This document shows positions 61,526-64,000 of a stretch of 64,000 bases of DNA, one piece after another. Under the pieces are notes generated by a model, which was not told the origin of the DNA, searched no databases, and saw nothing but the letters and a program-made list of their open reading frames with translations. The translations under genes and the position numbers were made by a program. How positions within the stretch are numbered: position 1 is the first letter of the stretch; each line of letters begins with the position of its first letter. This stretch comes from Flaviflagellibacter deserti (GTDB lineage: Bacteria; Pseudomonadota; Alphaproteobacteria; Rhizobiales; Methylopilaceae): NCBI RefSeq assembly GCF_042652085.1, contig NZ_JBHSJF010000001.1:248001-312000 (forward strand). The letters are read 5' to 3'.

Positions 61526-62653
61526 TCAGAACAGCGCCAATTGCTCGCCCTTTCGGGCCGGCGGCGTGAACAGGTCCTTGCGCAAGGATGTCCTGTTCTG
61601 GTTCAGCCCGAGCCGCTTGGTCGCGAGCTCGAAGCGTCTACCGATCGTCCAGGCATAGACGCCGTCGCCGATCATCCGCTTACCCCATTCCGCCTGATAG
61701 GCCTTTCCGCCGCGCGTCGACTTCACCAGGCTCATCACATGGTTCAGCCGGTCGGGTCGGTGCTCGGCCAGCCATTCCTGAAACAGGTCCTTGATCTCGT
61801 AGGGCAGGCGCAGCAGCACATAGCCAGCACTTGTCGCGCCCGCCCCCTTCGCGGCATCGAGCAGGCGCTCGATCTCCTCGTCGTTCAGCGCGGGAATGAT
61901 CGGTGCCGTCATCACGGTCGTCGGAATCCCGGCCTCCGTAAGCTGGCGGACGGTTTCCAGCCGCCGCGACGGTGTTGGCGCGCGGGGTTCGAGCGTCCGC
62001 GCGAGGTCGGCGTCCAGCGACGTGATCGAGACGGCGACCCGCACCAGTCCTTCAGCCGCCATCGGCGCGAGGATGTCGATGTCGCGTGTCACAAGCGCCG
62101 ATTTGGTCACGATCCCGACCGGATGCTTGGTCTTCGCCAGAACTTCGAGCACAGAACGGGTGATGCGGTGCTCGCGCTCGATGGGCTGGTAAGGATCGGT
62201 GTTCGTCCCGAGTGCCATGGTCCTGACCTGATAGCCCGGGTGCGCCAACTCCTTTTCCAGAAGCTCGGCCGCGTTCGGCTTCACCGTCAGCCTGGTCTCG
62301 AAATCGAGCCCCGGCGACAGGCCGAGATAGGAATGCGTCGGCCGGGCGAAGCAATAGACGCAGCCGTGCTCGCAGCCGCGATAGGGATTGATCGAGCGGT
62401 CGAAGGAGATGTCCGGGGATTGATTGCGGGTAATGATCTTCCGCACCGCCTCGAACGAGATGTCCGTCTTGAATGGTGGCAGGTCGCCGAGGCTGTCCCA
62501 GCCGTCGTCCTCCAGCGAACGGGAATATGGCTCGAACCGGCCGACCGAATTGGTCACGGCGCCTCTGCCGCGTCGGCGTTCGGCCGTCACACCGGGTCTG
62601 GTCTCTGTAGTCTTCTCTGTCTCGTAGCTCAGTGTGCGTGCTGGATTCGCCAT
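61526..62653 (-). CDS. PA0069-family radical SAM protein (SplB-like, COG1533)
   Basis: This 375-residue protein has the radical SAM cluster motif CEHGCVYC in INPYRGCEHGCVYCFARPTH. The family is grouped with spore photoproduct lyase-like proteins, but its reaction is unknown. ATG 62653 follows AGAGG seven bases upstream. A perfect SOS box lies 23 bases before the start, suggesting DNA-damage control. Confidence 0.92.
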   Translation of the reverse strand: MANPARTLSYETEKTTETRPGVTAERRRGRGAVTNSVGRFEPYSRSLEDDGWDSLGDLPPFKTDISFEAVRKIITRNQSPDISFDRSINPYRGCEHGCVYCFARPTHSYLGLSPGLDFETRLTVKPNAAELLEKELAHPGYQVRTMALGTNTDPYQPIEREHRITRSVLEVLAKTKHPVGIVTKSALVTRDIDILAPMAAEGLVRVAVSITSLDADLARTLEPRAPTPSRRLETVRQLTEAGIPTTVMTAPIIPALNDEEIERLLDAAKGAGATSAGYVLLRLPYEIKDLFQEWLAEHRPDRLNHVMSLVKSTRGGKAYQAEWGKRMIGDGVYAWTIGRRFELATKRLGLNQNRTSLRKDLFTPPARKGEQLALF

Positions 62654-62676
62654 GGGAGAGCCTCTGTGCCACATAT

Positions 62677-62691
62677 GAACAAAACAGGAAC
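62677..62691 (-). promoter_or_regulatory. Alphaproteobacterial LexA/SOS box upstream of radical SAM gene
   Basis: On the minus strand the site reads GTTC-CTGTTTT-GTTC, an exact match to the alphaproteobacterial LexA consensus GTTC-N7-GTTC. It starts 23 bases upstream of the radical SAM ATG, where LexA would block transcription. A separate GGAACA/TGTTCC inverted repeat with a 10-base spacer overlaps it (62687-62708). Confidence 0.8.
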
Positions 62692-62763
62692 AAATAAGCA
62701 AGTGTTCCCATGCGACGAAGGAAAAGTTCTCATTTTCCTCAAGGTGCTGTAGAGCGAACGCCG

Positions 62764-63447
62764 ATGATCAGCGTTGTGATCCCGACACTTAACGACGAGG
62801 AGGCACTCGTCGGTACTCTCGGTTCGCTCGTTTCGGCTGCCGCCGACGGGTCGGTCCGGGAAGTCATCGTCGTCGATGGCGGTTCGACCGACGGGACGCG
62901 CGTCATCGCGGAGGGTTCTGGCTGCACCTTCATCAAGGGCCCGTTGCCGCGCGAGCAGCGGCTTTCAATCGGCACCCAAGCGGCCAAGGGGCCCTGGTTG
63001 ATGTTCCTCTCTCCGGGCGCGGAGATGGAGGAGGGCTGGTTCCGCGAGGCGCGCCAGTTCATCGAACGGGCGGAGCGGCAGGATTCGGTCCATAATCGCG
63101 CTGCCGTGTTCAAATTGGTCGTTGGCGAGCCGCGCGGTTTCCTTCGCGAATTGCCGGGCGCGATCCGCCGCTCGCTCTCGGCTCAGCCTGCCGGCCGTCA
63201 CGGCCTCCTCATCCACCGCGCGTTCTATTCGAAGATCGGCGGCTTCCGGCAGATCCCGGCCGTCGAATATGTCGATCTCGCCCGCCGGATTGGCCGTGGT
63301 CGCATGGTGCGGCTCCGCTCCAGCCTGTTCATTTCGCCGGCCGCGGCGGATGCCGCCGATCTCGGCCATGGAGCGCGGCGGCTGATCTCGTCCGGGCTGC
63401 TGGCGTTGCGCGTTCCGGCCAGCCTGGTCGGGCGCCTCTACGGCTAG
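62764..63447 (+). CDS. Glycosyltransferase family 2 protein
   Basis: This 227-residue protein starts MISVVIPTLNDEEALVGTL and has the nucleotide-sugar-binding IVVDGGSTDGTRVI, with SPGAEMEEGWF in place of the usual DxD loop. It resembles TIGR04283-type family-2 transferases; the sugar acceptor is unknown. ATG 62710 gives a longer, atypical N-terminus, so 62764 is preferred. It is divergent from the radical SAM gene. Confidence 0.85.
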   Translation: MISVVIPTLNDEEALVGTLGSLVSAAADGSVREVIVVDGGSTDGTRVIAEGSGCTFIKGPLPREQRLSIGTQAAKGPWLMFLSPGAEMEEGWFREARQFIERAERQDSVHNRAAVFKLVVGEPRGFLRELPGAIRRSLSAQPAGRHGLLIHRAFYSKIGGFRQIPAVEYVDLARRIGRGRMVRLRSSLFISPAAADAADLGHGARRLISSGLLALRVPASLVGRLYG

Positions 63448-63448
63448 C

Positions 63449-63502
63449 CCCACCCTCTCCCGTTTACGGAAGAGGACGACTCGAAAATAAACGGGAGAGG
63501 GG
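63449..63502. repeat. Palindromic intergenic repeat, copy 5
   Basis: CCCTCTCCCGTTTA (63453-63466) and TAAACGGGAGAGGG (63488-63501) are perfectly complementary 14-base arms with a 21-base loop containing GAGGACGACTCG. The element lies between the convergent glycosyltransferase and moaB genes. It is a short form of the CCTCTCCC family. Confidence 0.75.
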
Positions 63503-63504
63503 AA

Positions 63505-64000
63505 TCAGCCTTTCTTCCGTTTCAGGTGCTCGTCGAGCCGGGGCGCAATCTCGACGAAATTGCAGGGCACGGAACGGTAATCGAGCTGGCTTTGCAGGAT
63601 GCCGTCCCAGGCGTCGCGGCAGGCGCCGGGGGAGCCCGGAAGCGCGAAGATGAACGTCCCGCCGGCAACCCCGGCCGTCGCCCGTGATTGGACGGTCGAG
63701 ACCCCGATTTTCTGGAATGAGATTTGGTGGAAAATGGTCGAGAAGCCGTCCATGCGCTTCTCGAATAAAGGTTCCAGCGCTTCCGGCGTGACGTCGCGCC
63801 CGGTGAAACCGGTTCCGCCGGTGGTGATGACCACGTCGACGCCGGAATCGGCGATCCAACCCGAAACCTTGGCGCGGATCGTCTCGGTCTCGTCCGGCAC
63901 GATGGCCCGGTCGGCGAGCACGTGGCCCGCTCCGGTCAATCGCTCGGCGAGCGTGTTTCCGGACTTGTCATCCTCCAGGCCACGCGTATCCGATACGGTG
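63505..64000 (-). CDS. moaB: Molybdopterin adenylyltransferase MoaB, N-terminally truncated by window edge
   Basis: The frame is open on the minus strand past base 64000, so the start is outside the window. Visible features are TVSDTRGLEDDKSGNTLAER, VVITTGGTGFTGRDVTPEAL and FALPGSPGACRDAWDGIL, all MoaB/MogA signatures. The protein activates molybdopterin with AMP before metal insertion. It ends two bases from a repeat copy. modABC lies 40 kb away. Confidence 0.93.
   Translation of the reverse strand, partial: TVSDTRGLEDDKSGNTLAERLTGAGHVLADRAIVPDETETIRAKVSGWIADSGVDVVITTGGTGFTGRDVTPEALEPLFEKRMDGFSTIFHQISFQKIGVSTVQSRATAGVAGGTFIFALPGSPGACRDAWDGILQSQLDYRSVPCNFVEIAPRLDEHLKRKKG

Noticed and set aside
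1..64000. tRNA, rRNA, CRISPR, prophage or transposase genes
   Set aside because: I looked at all gaps and saw no cloverleaf, array or transposase motif.

Overview
The window looks like core chromosome of a high-GC alphaproteobacterium, most likely order Hyphomicrobiales (Rhizobiales). Reasons: a CcrM-type GANTC methyltransferase, an F0-only ATP synthase operon with duplicated b and b' subunits and no F1 genes beside it, the coxBA-ctaB-(small)-ctaG-coxC order, small families typical of the group (DUF4170, DUF2093, DUF6101, IalB), a mutY/dciA/dsbA/smc cluster, and a GTTC-N7-GTTC SOS box. I cannot name a genus. Nearly all the DNA is coding: no stretch over 300 bases lacks a gene, and the longest gap is 29698-29984 (287 bases). 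I saw no tRNA, rRNA, CRISPR array, prophage or insertion sequence.

Layout. 1-3.9 kb: truncated L,D-transpeptidase, rsmE, lytic transglycosylase, ubiA, DUF6101. 4.1-8.5 kb: a lipid A/LPS operon (cysQ-like, DUF4170, DUF374 acyltransferase, waaA, lpxK) with DUF2093 convergent. 8.5-9.6 kb: a CheZ/CheY pair. 9.8-17.8 kb: ribF, ileS, lspA, a DUF3035-like secreted protein and a paired active/inactive M16 peptidase operon. 17.9-21.5 kb: pgi, mutL, OsmC. 21.5-24.1 kb: modABC behind a candidate Mo-box. 24.3-29.7 kb: kinase-like phosphotransferase, patatin phospholipase, tadA, rluB with a very long basic tail, rsmD, IalB.

30-36.4 kb: the aa3-type cytochrome c oxidase cluster (coxB, coxA, ctaB, a 55-residue membrane protein, ctaG, coxC, DUF983, SURF1). 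36.5-42.8 kb: thrC, a third M16 peptidase, a GNAT, and a large membrane PAS-GGDEF-EAL protein with altered catalytic residues. 43-49.7 kb: YqgE, DsbD-N-like protein, peroxiredoxin, rnhA-thrB, ispH, a secreted unknown, ccrM. 49.8-56.7 kb: CDF transporter, mutY, dciA, dsbA-like, smc. 56.7-59.6 kb: atpI-B-E-F'-F with a visible promoter and an intrinsic terminator. 59.7-64 kb: a 27-residue membrane peptide, rnhB, PilZ, VOC, an SOS-boxed radical SAM protein, a glycosyltransferase, and moaB truncated by the window end.

Themes. Respiration is covered by ubiquinone synthesis, the terminal oxidase with its assembly factors, and the F0 sector. Envelope functions include lipid A/Kdo, murein enzymes, LspA and M16 peptidases. 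Molybdenum use appears in modABC and moaB. c-di-GMP is represented by the degenerate GGDEF/EAL protein and a PilZ protein. Two architectural features recur: convergent gene pairs either overlap or abut at their stops, or are separated by copies of a CCTCTCCC/GGGAGAGG palindromic repeat. I found no convincing new multi-gene system. The best leads are the SOS box on the radical SAM gene, the probable c-di-GMP receptor, the repeat family, the active/inactive M16 pair and the disordered RluB tail.
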